From Aphrocallistes beatrix (Eukaryota > Porifera > Hexactinellida > Sceptrulophora > Aphrocallistidae): a stretch of 64,000 nucleotides of DNA. Below, piece by piece: positions 13,241 to 23,344 of this stretch. The stretch lies in assembly GCA_963281255.1 (NCBI GenBank), contig OY725503.1, positions 1 to 64,000 on the forward strand. Direction: 5' to 3'. The position numbers and the translations under genes are program-made. The first letter of the stretch is position 1. The number at the start of each line of letters is the position of its first letter. The notes beneath the pieces are model-generated. The model was not told the origin of the DNA. It saw only the letters and a list, made by a program, of their open reading frames with translations, and did no database searches.

Positions 13241-13395
13241 GACTTACACGGACCGCGTTACTACACTGATGGAGGAGCTACACGGATCGCGTTACTACAC
13301 TGATGGAGGAGCTACACGGACCGCGTCACTACACTGATGGAGGAGCTACACGGACCGCGTTACTATGCTGATGAAGGAACCACATTGATGAAGGA
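13240..13395. repeat. 34-bp minisatellite
   Basis: About four units of CGGACCGCGTTACTACACTG plus ATGGAGGAGCTACA, period 34 bp, the last unit decayed. It is the third unrelated minisatellite within 2.3 kb. Short + strand ORFs here are made of the repeat and are not credible genes. Confidence 0.9.
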
Positions 13396-15160
13396 GCTGT
13401 TTAATGTCATTCTACTATTCTTGTCGTGTATGCATATTATCCACTCTGTATTTGAACACAATTTGACTATTAAATTAGCTACAAATCTGGTCTCACTTCA
13501 TATTGAACTACTGGGTAAATATTCAAAGAATTACAATCGAGGTTCCGGGATCAATAAGCGTTTAATTATAATGATATGCATATTTTAACTAATCTAATAT
13601 AGCAACATAAGAATCCCTACCTCATCAGCCTCCGTTTCATCTCTCTTAACTCACGTGCCTGGCAACATAAGCACTCCATCTGCCATCCTTTATGACGTAA
13701 AGCCATTGATGAAATTAAATTTTCTTGAGGAAACTATCTCGATTGTGCTCTCGGAACTCAATCTAAATATACTGCATGTTAACCCTCAATAGTGTTGCAT
13801 CTCGTTTCCTTGCTATATACTGCATGTTACCGCTTTATAGTGGTCCATATTAATTCGTTGGTATACTGCATGTTAATAATATCCCTCAATAGTATTGTAT
13901 TTCGATTCTTTGCTATATATTACATTTATTCCATTTTCTATTTAATCCATTTAGGTTGATTCCAAGTTCTATTTGATTAATTTCCTTCACTCTTGCAAGC
14001 AAATATTTTAATCTTTTTGATTGAGTTTTTAGAGCACGTTGTATTTAATTTTATTGCATTTATTTTGAATCTTAATTGCAATTTATATTTAATCGAGTTT
14101 TAATAGTAAGGATTATTTTTAGCTCTTTCTTGCATCTATATTTATTATAGGTTTGTAGAGATATTTATTTAGAGAACTTAGCTAAGAAGTGCCTCCGTGA
14201 CATCTGATGCTTATATGCTACGAAATACAGCTTTGCGTGTCGTTTTCGTGTGAAGTGAGGAGGAAGGTACAGGGTATCATTTACTCGGTATCACATCGCA
14301 TTTTGTAAAGCAAATTTGGTCCACCTGTGATGCTAGTACACTATGTATCGCTGGAATAGTGAGGTAGTCCTCGATGTGACATTCCACTGTACTTATGTAT
14401 AATCTTATACTCTACGCCACTTTTATTGTTCGATCGTTCACGATTCTTTTATCTGGCCTTGTACTGCCGGTCAGAATTTTGAATGCACCAAGATGGCTAA
14501 GTGTGCAGCCTTATGTTCCTCGAAAACGTGATAATAGTGATACAGATTAATCATATTAATGTTATTACAGTAGAACTCGGTTAGTACGTTCTTATGACTT
14601 TACTTCAGCATCATACTAACTAGCACATTTTATAAGATGAAACGCCACGAATAAAATCTACAGAGTCCATCCCACGACTGCTGTATCTTCAGAGGACTGG
14701 ATTGAAATATACGAAAATGCTTTTGCTAACTCATTTCCCGCTAAATCATTTTGTACGGGATGGATCCCTGGTCAATGATAAGCTTTAACCTAATTAAATA
14801 GCCGATTCAATCTCAACATTCATGATCAGCTAACGTTACCATACAGGAGCTAGTCTACCCATTCAGTATGATGCTGCTATATAGTGGTGCGGCATAGCAT
14901 GAAATTTATAACAATTGTGCATTTTGTGATAAAAGTACCTTAAAGTATATTCAGACTTGTTAGTTTCGATCTAAGATTACAGCATTATAATATACGATTG
15001 TACACTTGTGAGAATTGGGGAGATTCGAAGAAGACTTGAAACTGATATTCCTAAAATGATTTATACGTTCAAAATCCTATTTTTAATTTCTTCACAGCAT
15101 AATTATGCAACCTCCAAAATGTGTCGGGAAAGTACTGGGGAATGAGTGTAGCTAGCTGAG
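13396..15160. other. Intergenic stretch, nothing recognised
   Basis: AT-rich sequence. The words TACTGCATGTTA recur near 13770, 13820 and 13863, and a 20-bp segment near 14095 (cgagttttaatagtaaggat) recurs at 19920. No gene is supported. Confidence 0.5.
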
Positions 15161-15170
15161 TATATAATAA
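15161..15170 (+). promoter_or_regulatory. TATA box of the 15.2-kb gene
   Basis: TATATAATAA lies 30-39 bp upstream of the ATG at 15200, so the 5' leader would be very short. Confidence 0.6.
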
Positions 15171-15199
15171 CTCCTCTTACATGGTTATGTATACTAAAC

Positions 15200-15946
15200 A
15201 TGAGCGAACTACTCGAGTATTTAGGAAATTCTACTCTTCCTTTATTTAACTTTGATTGTATTATGAATCCACATCTTCAGAATTCTGCTCCATCATTCTT
15301 TCCCGTTGCGGAGAAGTCTCAAACACGGAACTCCGTTTCCACTCCGCTTCAACAGTCTCCCCTTCACCATCCGAACATCCGGTCGTTCCCCCCGTGCCAC
15401 TCCTTTCCGAGACCTCGCGCCTACTCCAGCCGATCATGTTCCGCTACCACACCACTCAGCGACGCCACACCCACTCCTCTGACAGGGTCGAATGTGTCGC
15501 CAGTGTTCCCTCCTGACTTCGCCTTCCCACAGCCACACAATGTGTCGCCCATCAGGGAGCATGGCATGCCTCCACTGATGCCACAAAATCCGCCACTTCT
15601 AGTGGATAACTCTCAGCACCATTCTTCAATGTGTGATTTGCCAAGGCCACAATTCAACACCTTCCAGAGCCAATCAGAACTGGCTCATCAGTTGCTACCA
15701 CTCAGTTGTGTCTTCAAAGAGACATGGGTCGACACTTGTGAAAGGTGGCCAAAGACTGGCGACATAATTGCCCTTATAAGGCAGTGCTTACATTCCGACA
15801 AGGTTGCTAGGAAAAAGCCACAGGAGTTGGCGGCCATCATGGGAACTGCTAAACTGGATGACGGACAGCAAGGGAAGGTACTGGACATTCGGCGCAAAAT
15901 AATGCGACAGAAAACAAGAAAAGGGAAAGTCCACGTCGCTGAATGA
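15200..15946 (+). CDS. Intronless protein with basic C-terminus, family S copy 1
   Basis: A 248-residue protein starting at the first ATG after a TATA box. Residues 1-160 are rich in Ser and Pro and probably disordered. The conserved part is the last 90 residues, shared with the gene at 17181: SELAHQL, PLSCxFKExW, a RQCL segment, KKPQE and a basic tail around LDIRRKIMRQK. The segment before LDIRRK faintly recalls the helix and basic region of CNC/Maf bZIP factors, but there is no leucine zipper. I do not recognise a family with confidence. A nuclear, nucleic-acid-binding role is only an inference from the basic tail. No intron is needed. Confidence 0.6.
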   Translation: MSELLEYLGNSTLPLFNFDCIMNPHLQNSAPSFFPVAEKSQTRNSVSTPLQQSPLHHPNIRSFPPCHSFPRPRAYSSRSCSATTPLSDATPTPLTGSNVSPVFPPDFAFPQPHNVSPIREHGMPPLMPQNPPLLVDNSQHHSSMCDLPRPQFNTFQSQSELAHQLLPLSCVFKETWVDTCERWPKTGDIIALIRQCLHSDKVARKKPQELAAIMGTAKLDDGQQGKVLDIRRKIMRQKTRKGKVHVAE

Positions 15947-17120
15947 GACGGCAATCTTACAGAGAATGTGACTATTTATATATTTCTGACACTTATTAGT
16001 ATCTGGTAACTATGGTCCCCCAAATGGAATTAATTCCATACAAGTATTCTCTTATGTTTGATTCATGTTACATTTATTCATTAAATTCTATTCTATTGTG
16101 ATTCCTCGTACTGAGGAGATGACGTGTTAGCAGGATAGATGCTACGTCCGTACGTTCATTATTCCTGAAGAATGCAGTGGACTCGTTACTGGTCTGTCTG
16201 TTATCCGTAGTTTCGCTTTGACATAGAAAGCTGTCCACTATGCTCAAGAGCTCAGACTGGGACCTAAGTTGCTTGAGATTCGGAATCGCCTCCCTGGGGC
16301 AGGACACCCTTCATGGCTTGAGAGAATCTCCCTTTGGGACCTGAACTAATCTCAAAAGCTGATTGGTCCACACAATCTGTAACCTTTCCTAAAGAGGTGT
16401 GGAATTTTCGCTGGGATATTGGAAGATATTTTTAGACAAAAATCAACTTTCAAACTTCTAACATTTTCTAGTTCCTAGTGAGCAATAGAACGCTGCGAAG
16501 ATTTGAGATTTACCTAAGAATACCGACGCTAATTTACAAGAATAAACCATCTTATCTCGGGCCTGGAAAATTCCGAAGGCGGTCACATAACTGAGAATAG
16601 TTCAGTTGGCGGAATACCTTGTCAGCTGAATGCCAGCTGCCCCAATTTACCAATGCGCCTCTGAAAATAAGCTACAGCGGTACTTAGCCACAAATAACCG
16701 TGACCCTGTGCACCAATCTGATTCTATCAGGTGCATGGGATATGTGTACACAGGAGCGCCTATGTGTGTACATAGTTATTGGTCTCGCAAATGTCTCGCA
16801 TTACATTCATTGATCTGTGTGCAGTGCTCGCTTGTTCGGTTGACTTACTATAAAGCAGTTGATATATTAATAAATAGAACTATTTTTAAATTTCCCAAAA
16901 AGAATAATTGAAATTAATTGGCCAAATCACTTTATTTTTAGAAGCAAAGGAAGTTTGAAGTTCAGAAGATTCCTATAAACTCCCTACTCGCTGACATCTT
17001 ACATTCTGCAGAGCCAAAAAGTACTGGAATAACTGAGAACTTTTCCTGGACTCGTTCTGGGCTGGAAAATCCTGCAACCTCGAGTTATACACTGCACTAT
17101 TTATGGTTTCGGTGTTTGCA
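15947..17120. other. Spacer between the two family-S genes
   Basis: Contains a - strand frame (16074-16307) and a + strand frame (16630-16911) with no family features. I see no supported gene here. Confidence 0.5.
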
Positions 17121-17130
17121 TTATATATAC
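17121..17130 (+). promoter_or_regulatory. TATA box of the 17.2-kb gene
   Basis: TTATATATAC lies about 50 bp upstream of the first ATG at 17181. Confidence 0.55.
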
Positions 17131-17180
17131 GATGTGTTTGTGTGTCCGTTTTAGTATAATACAAATTGGGTTATAACTTG

Positions 17181-17960
17181 ATGATGCGTCCTCAATATCC
17201 AAGTCAGTCCAACTGTCTCAAGTCTACGAATGGATTAACTGATCCTCCCTCTGCAAGAAGGGACCTAAACTCCCGCCCGTCTCTTCGATCTCTGTCCATC
17301 CCTTCCGCTCAGGAAGACATCCCACCACCCTTCTCTGATTCCTGCCTTCGAAGCGATCCATTTTCTCAGAATACGAATTATCCAGACTACAGCAGTGACT
17401 TGAATGCAGCTCTTACGTCGCATTTAGATTATAACACCACGACAGGGCCTGATCTAACTCCATTATTGACAGCTGAGGGAACTCCATTATTGACAGCTGA
17501 GGGAACTTCAGGATTATTGAATGTTCCACTTCCAGGACCAAACTCAAAGCCACTATTGGATCCTCTCACAACTCCACTATTGCGACAGAATGATCCTCGA
17601 ATGCTACCGCAAAACGTGCCACATTCTCACCACTCCATTCCACGGCCACTTTTCAGCACCTTTAGAAGCCCCTCTGAGTTGGCCCATCAGCTGAGACCAC
17701 TCAGCTGTATCTTCAAAGAGAACTGGGCTCAAATATGCGAAACTGCGGGAGCGACGGAGAAACGCGCCACAATTCGCCAGTGCTTGGACGCGAAGAAAGT
17801 ATCCCAGAAAAAGCCGCAAGAAATGAACAGCATCATGGCATCCGCCGAGCTCAGTGAGGAGGATCGGAGATGGCTGTTGGATGTACGGCGTAAGATGATG
17901 CGTCAAAGGAACAGACAAACCAAGCTTACAACCCGCGGAAAGTCCCAAACAGAACTTTAG
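17181..17960 (+). CDS. Intronless protein with basic C-terminus, family S copy 2
   Basis: A 259-residue paralogue of the 15200 gene in the same orientation. The frame is open from 17166, but the first ATG is at 17181 (Met-Met-Arg), just downstream of a TATA element. The N-terminal two thirds are Ser/Pro-rich and include a short tandem repeat (LLTAEGTP). The C-terminal block repeats the family features: SELAHQLRPLSCIFKENW, RQCLDAKK, KKPQE, then LDVRRKMMRQRNRQTK. The two proteins are similar only in this last third, so the disordered part evolves fast. Function unknown. A DNA-binding role like a degenerate CNC/bZIP basic region is possible but unproven. Confidence 0.6.
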   Translation: MMRPQYPSQSNCLKSTNGLTDPPSARRDLNSRPSLRSLSIPSAQEDIPPPFSDSCLRSDPFSQNTNYPDYSSDLNAALTSHLDYNTTTGPDLTPLLTAEGTPLLTAEGTSGLLNVPLPGPNSKPLLDPLTTPLLRQNDPRMLPQNVPHSHHSIPRPLFSTFRSPSELAHQLRPLSCIFKENWAQICETAGATEKRATIRQCLDAKKVSQKKPQEMNSIMASAELSEEDRRWLLDVRRKMMRQRNRQTKLTTRGKSQTEL

Positions 17961-18710
17961 ATAGTTATGAGTGTGATCCTCATTGTTAGATCTATCATGT
18001 AAATTGTTCTTAAATTGAAACGATTGGGATTATTGGTTTATTGATACTTAACTCATTGTGGCGGAGGAATGTTGTGCAACTAATGCGGTTCTATTAAGGA
18101 ATATATTTCTAGGATTCCAGCAAGCGAGATACTGGAAAATCGAGTTGAGCCAATTGTACCTAATTTGGATCAAATATTCCTTATATGGTAGAGATGTGCA
18201 AATGGTGCAACAATTGTAAATAAGAATTCTAAAATAGGAATGCGAGTACTTACAGAAGCAAATGGAGATATAAGCTGAACTCTTTACTAGCATTCTATTT
18301 GGTAATCTGAACTGTATGATAAGTCCCGTCATCAGAATATTATCAATAGTATTACATTGCAGTAGGGAATGCACCTCATCAAGCACTGTGTTTTCCAGCT
18401 TGGAGGTGTTCTCCCTACCACAGTATTATATACCATCAGATATCGTTGAGATGACCTAACTTAGCTTAACCACGTATCCTGACCACCAGACAGGTTTAGT
18501 TTCAGTTCCATTGCCTCTTCACAGTCAAGAGTGAGTTCTAAAATGAATTATACTGAAACTATTTATAGACTCAAGTTAAGCTGAGTAGTAATAGGATGTT
18601 ATCTATAGTATAAAATTTTATTATTGCATTTGATCATAAAGCTTTATAAAGTGTAAAATGTGCTATATATATGCGCTTAAGCAGCCGCAATCATTTGTGA
18701 GTGAAGTGAG
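17961..18710. other. Intergenic stretch, nothing recognised
   Basis: Contains single CArG-like (CCTTATATGG, 18179-18188) and MEF2-like (CTATTTATAG, 18559-18568) words. No gene is supported. Confidence 0.5.
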
Positions 18711-19094
18711 TCATTGTGAGCTGATCGGCAGGACTTGTTGGTAGAACGAAATCTCAGATTCCAGAGTCCGCTTCTGCTTCAGCAAGTCCTGCTTGAAGGC
18801 AGCGAGGTGCAGCACCTCTGAGTCCAGGCCTGAGAGGCTGTTCCTGTCGCGCGTGCGCTGGTTCCGCTTGTCGATGGCTTTCTTCTTGGTGTAGCGCGTG
18901 TTCAGGATCGGGGCGCTCTCGTGTGTGGGGACGTTGGCCTCTCGGAAGAGACGGTTTATGATGGAGCCGTTGATGGAGAGGAGGGAGGCGTAGTCGATCA
19001 AGTCCGACAAAGGACTTCCCATCCGGTACAGCTTCGTGCTCAGCTGCCAGTCCGACACAAGGACAGGTTGCAGTGGCTGTAAGGTTATTTCCAT
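18711..19094 (-). CDS. Intronless basic coiled-coil (bZIP-like) protein, copy 1
   Basis: A 127-residue protein. Residues about 75-92 are basic (RYTKKKAIDKRNQRTRDRN) and are followed by a heptad-like helix to the end, ending LESEISFYQQVL. The layout matches a bZIP domain, and the start of the zipper aligns reasonably with ATF4-type or CNC-type factors. The canonical Asn of the bZIP basic region is replaced, so DNA binding is uncertain. It is an inverted near-copy of the 22121 gene; only about four bases differ over 388 bp, three of them changing residues. Identity stops at the ATG and just after the stop. A TATA box lies at 19166-19173. An unrelated paralogue of the same layout is at 25358. 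Confidence 0.65.
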   Translation of the reverse strand: MEITLQPLQPVLVSDWQLSTKLYRMGSPLSDLIDYASLLSINGSIINRLFREANVPTHESAPILNTRYTKKKAIDKRNQRTRDRNSLSGLDSEVLHLAAFKQDLLKQKRTLESEISFYQQVLPISSQ

Positions 19095-19165
19095 TTTTTG
19101 TTCAATTGTTTGTTTGTTTGTTTGTTTTTAACTGTCGAGTTTGTGTTGGAAGAGCAGATTTCGTG

Positions 19166-19173
19166 TATTTATA
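19166..19173 (-). promoter_or_regulatory. TATA box of the 18.7-kb gene
   Basis: TATAAATA on the - strand, about 72 bp upstream of the ATG. The surrounding promoter has no similarity to that of the near-identical gene at 22121. Confidence 0.6.
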
Positions 19174-19424
19174 TGACTCGGATTTGTATCTCGACCTCAT
19201 TATAGTTCCACTCTTTCAATTCCTTTCGACTAATTTATTGCTGTGTCGCAATATTTTCTTTCAATTTGATGAATTCAGGATATTTTATCTCAAAAATATC
19301 AATTCTTACTCGAACAAGTTTCAATTTGAACTATGAAGAATTGCGACTTGAAGCTAGACCCTTTAGATGTGTATCATTTATCTTTTTGAGAAATTCCATC
19401 ACTTCTGGTTTATATGTGTGTACA

Positions 19425-19810
19425 CCGCGCTTCGCTTGCTTGCGCTGCTCGGCTGGCAGACACTGTGTCTGCCGGAAGCGCCCTTTGGGCGCCTGGGGGT
19501 CACATTGATTAATTATAAGGGAGATAACATCTCTAAATATGTCTGACTTACTGCTAAAATCGATACCACTCGAAAAATCATCAAAGTTGTCAATTTTTAA
19601 ATTTTTGATGCGTAATGATGACGTCATAACAGAATAATGAGTCATCATTTTTGGATGAGAGTTGTATCATATGTGAGATATATTAATATACACATTCTAT
19701 TAAAATTTCAACTTTCTATCACCTAAAATGGCTGAGTTATAGCTGAAAAACTGAAATTTCAAATTTAAAGGTGACAATGACGTCATAATTCCATAATGAG
19801 TCGCATTTTC
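19425..19810 (+). repeat. Dispersed repeat A, copy 2 (longest)
   Basis: It starts with CGCGCTTCGCTTGCTTGCGC, passes through two GC-rich palindromes (GGCAGACACTGTGTCTGCC and GCGCCCTTTGGGCGC), then CATTGATTAATTATA and an AT-rich arm of about 280 bp ending TGACAATGACGTCATAA. Parts recur at 10.4, 42.8, 57.7 and 58.9 kb. The palindromes suggest a structured non-autonomous element, but I see no terminal repeats or protein. Confidence 0.75.
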
Positions 19811-20117
19811 GTCTGAGGTCAGAGCTTACTGGAGCCATAGCCAAAAGACTCCCACATGCCAAAAATCAGTTTTCTGTGCCTGGCAGTTTCTTCAATCAAT
19901 TCGTTACAAAACATTAATCGAGTTTTAATAGTAAGGATATTCATATAATAATCAAATTCAGAATCTCCTATTGATCCTAAATATTAATACTTTCGCTAAT
20001 CCATTTCAAATTTGTTTACTTTATGAATAAAGGTGTGAAAATATACAATAACCTTTTTTATTGTTATAAAATTTAATAAAATAAAGATATAAATAAATAT
20101 TTTCCATTTTTTTTTGT

Positions 20118-20275
20118 AGAGGTGTGAAAATTTCGCTCAGTTCTTAGAACTTAATCGTAGACTCATCATTTGACACCTACATGCCAATTTTCATATCTCT
20201 ACGACTTTCCAATTCTTCATTCAATTCGGACAAAAACACACAAAAAATCCTTGCGTTTTAATATATAAAATACAC
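20118..20275 (+). repeat. Dispersed repeat B, copy 1
   Basis: It shares AGGTGTGAAAATTTCGCT, CTTAATCGTAGACTCAT, a CAATTCxxxxCAAAxAxAC segment and TTGCGTTTTAATATA with 42997-43140, in order and orientation. Both copies end at the TTGCGTTTTAATATA motif. The element type is not recognised. Confidence 0.7.
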
Positions 20276-22059
20276 TTTTGTGGATATTTTCTCGATCGAT
20301 TAGTCCCCAGAAATTTTGCTTTTGTTTGTGTGCATTTCATGGTTGAAACTTGAGTTTTCTGCTACTTCATCTATTTCGGTCCATCATAGTAACTTTGCCA
20401 TATAATATCACGAACTCGTGTAATGCTGTGCTAGCAACATAAACAATGATGTAAGAAGAGATAATCTATACTAAGTGACGAGGCACCATATCTATGATGG
20501 ATTTAGCCCTGATCAGTTGCTTATGGCTAGAATTGTAATTCACTATTGTCTCCACTTGTAACCCAATCCGGCGTGTTTTGTGCTGTAATGGTGAGTCCCT
20601 ATTCTCTAATTCGTGTTGAGAGATTCCATTGAAATTCTACTGACATTCGTCTCTCTTACAGTTTATCAGTTGCAACTGCTGATCAGCTGATTTAAACTTC
20701 TGTAGAATTCCTTCACACTAGTTCGTAAACCTAGCAACGGATGCAGGAGAGGAATTTGTGGATTTTGTGAAATATTTATTGATTTAACACAACCAATCAA
20801 ATGGAAGGCAAATATCATCACAAAGGTTCTAGATCATATTTGCCATCTTTTCAGGCGCCGACATAACTAATAGTACTTCCATATTAGGTCATTTCGTACT
20901 CCCCAGATGGAACAAGTTTTGAAAGTATAATGTTGTTTGTTTTCGTTTATCTTGTAAACAAAATTTGTGCTTATTTTGATCTAAAACTCTTCAAATTGCT
21001 CGTCTAATCAGGAACCTGTCTCGTTTCTATAATTAGCAGAAGAGTTAGATTCATTTCATAAAGTATTTGTTCTGTTTAGTCTGTTACGAGCATGTTGGAT
21101 ACAAAAGGTACACAATGGAATTCATCCTGAAACCATTTTTTAGACATCTCAACTGACGAATGGAGCTGCAGTTTAGTTTTCCTAAAAGTAACTAAACTCG
21201 ATATAACGAGCAACAAACGTATTTATAAAACCAATGAAAAAGTTTCGTTTGGCCATATTTAAGAAGTCTCGCATTGTGAGACGTAGCAGACATTTGTGAG
21301 ATGCAATCTCTTGAATAATTAATCAAATCCACTCGTAGGAATGAGATAACATACTGAAAGTGGATTTCTTTGTGTCTGATCTAATTACTGTAGGATCCGT
21401 ATCTTGTTAACTGCAAGAGTTTGTCTAAGCAATTTAAACCTATCAGAACATTTTATAACATTGAGACAACAAAATTGTTTTTGTCGATATGACATATTTA
21501 CCAATCCAGTTGTAACCAAGCATTTCAGACACAGCGTGTCTACGCGGTGGAGAGACTAGCTTCTGAAATTGATTGGACATTTCTCGTTATTTTGTAAAGA
21601 ACCAATTTGTCCCTGAAACTGATTTCGATTCGATTGTCCCTCAGATGTGGCCATTCTAGCCCAGACAAAATTAACTGGACATAAATTGGAAATTTTTATT
21701 TGTGTTGGGACGCTTGATAATTGCAGAACTCTCCTTGAGAAGTTTCAAATAGAAACTTCCTAACTCTGTGACGCGTTTCGGTGTAAATTAGTTTATTCTA
21801 GAATTGGCAATTTCTGCCTGTTAGAATAGCTTTTCTATACTAAATCCCGTTTTAGAATGGATGTATATGAAATTGGAACTTCGTCCTGACATGAGTCAGA
21901 GATATAAATTGCTGCTAAGTGGCAGTTAGTCACTAACCATACACGAAGCTTAGTGACTTTGTATAAATTCAATACAATCAATACGTGAATGAAAATTGAA
22001 AATGATAGATATTAGCCAATCAATGTGTTTAGTGCCAATCTGAGTTCAGCAAAATTTGC
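20276..22059. other. Spacer inside the inverted gene pair
   Basis: AT-rich unique sequence of about 1.8 kb. I find no ORF of interest, no RNA gene and no repeat shared with the flanking copies. Confidence 0.5.
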
Positions 22060-22067
22060 TATAAATA
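22060..22067 (+). promoter_or_regulatory. TATA box of the 22.1-kb gene
   Basis: TATAAATA lies 54-61 bp upstream of the ATG at 22121. Confidence 0.6.
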
Positions 22068-22120
22068 CTCTACCTGTAACTCGAAATTAAATAAATAAGA
22101 AAAATAATAAATAAAATAAA

Positions 22121-22504
22121 ATGGAAATAACCTTACAGCCACTGCAACCTGTCCTTGTGTCGGACTGGCAGCTGAGCACGAAGCTGTACCGGATGGGAAG
22201 TCCTTTGTCGGACTTGATCGACTACGCCTCCCTCCTCTCCATCAACGGCTCCATCATCAACCGTCTCTTCCGAGAGGCCAACGTCCCCACACACGAGAGC
22301 GCCCCGATCCTGAACACGCGCTACACCAAGAAGAAAGCCATCGACAAGCGGAACCAGCGCATGCGCGACAGGAACAGCCTCTCAGGCCTGGACTCAGAGG
22401 TGACGCACCTCGCTGCCTTCAAGCAGGACTTGCTGAAGCAGAAGCGGACTCTGGAATCTGAGATTTCGTTCTACCAACAAGTCCTGCCGATCAGCTCACA
22501 ATGA
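22121..22504 (+). CDS. Intronless basic coiled-coil (bZIP-like) protein, copy 2
   Basis: A 127-residue protein nearly identical to the inverted copy at 18711-19094. Residue changes are Thr to Met in the basic stretch and Leu to Thr in the helix; the remaining change is silent. The basic region and heptad helix are as described there. The 5' leader is A/T-rich (AAATAAATAAG-like) and unlike the GTTT-rich leader of copy 1, so the two genes have separate promoters and UTRs. Function unknown. A transcription-factor-like dimer is the simplest guess. Confidence 0.65.
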   Translation: MEITLQPLQPVLVSDWQLSTKLYRMGSPLSDLIDYASLLSINGSIINRLFREANVPTHESAPILNTRYTKKKAIDKRNQRMRDRNSLSGLDSEVTHLAAFKQDLLKQKRTLESEISFYQQVLPISSQ

Positions 22505-22793
22505 CTCCTGTCTTCTTCAAATAATTGCCTTTGCAGCTATTAGCATAGCAATGCCATTGTTGCACACAAATGCCACTATTTTCTAGATTATCTTACCTTT
22601 GCTTCTCTCTACTTGAATTATTGCATTTGCTTAAAAAAATTGCATAAAACTCCTCTTCATTTACAATTGCATTCAGAAATTAAGCGAAATGTTGGGTGCT
22701 GTTCCGCAGCAGAAATACTCGGAACAGAGAACTGAAAGAATGGCCACTGATTTCTTGGATGGACTACGCAAGAGAAATAGTTCACTTTGATCC

Positions 22794-23344
22794 CCAAATG
22801 TTAACCATAAAAATTTCAAGCAATTTGGAGATGATTTAGTGGTCGCGCAAGGTAGGCTTCTCCAAGTGCAGATTTATAATGGGATTTTTCCGGTTTAGGG
22901 ATAAAATTGCAAAAAGAGTACTTCTGATATAAGCAAAGGGTCTAGCAATCTGTATTTTGTATTGAGATATTTGGGGTGGTTTTATATCAGCTAATAATAC
23001 ATTTTGATGAGCTAAAATATACTGGTTTGGAGATATTGGTGAAACCAGTTGAGACCAGCCTTCGTACTTGTAATTATTAATGGCTCCAACTGATTTCACC
23101 AATATCTCCAAACCGGCAGATTTTAGCTCATCAAAATGTATTATTAGCTGATATAAAACCACCCCAAATATCTCAATACAAAATACAGATTGCTAGACCC
23201 TTTACTTATATCAGAAGTATTCTTTTTGCAATTTTATCCCTAAACCGGAAAAATCCCATTATAAATCTGCACTTGGAGAAGCCTACCTTGCGCGACCACT
23301 AAATCATCTCCAAATTGCTTGAATTTTTTATGGTTAACATTTGG
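22794..23344. repeat. 551-bp palindromic (foldback) element
   Basis: Two arms of about 250 bp are near-perfect reverse complements around a spacer near 23045-23090. The left arm starts CCAAATGTTAACCATAAAAA and the right arm ends with its complement. TGAT occurs close to both ends and could be a target-site duplication. ORFs reported in this stretch are mirror images of each other and not genes. It looks like a foldback-type or MITE-like element. Confidence 0.92.

Noticed and set aside
13149-13588. Two small + strand ORFs
   Set aside because: They consist largely of the 34-bp minisatellite.
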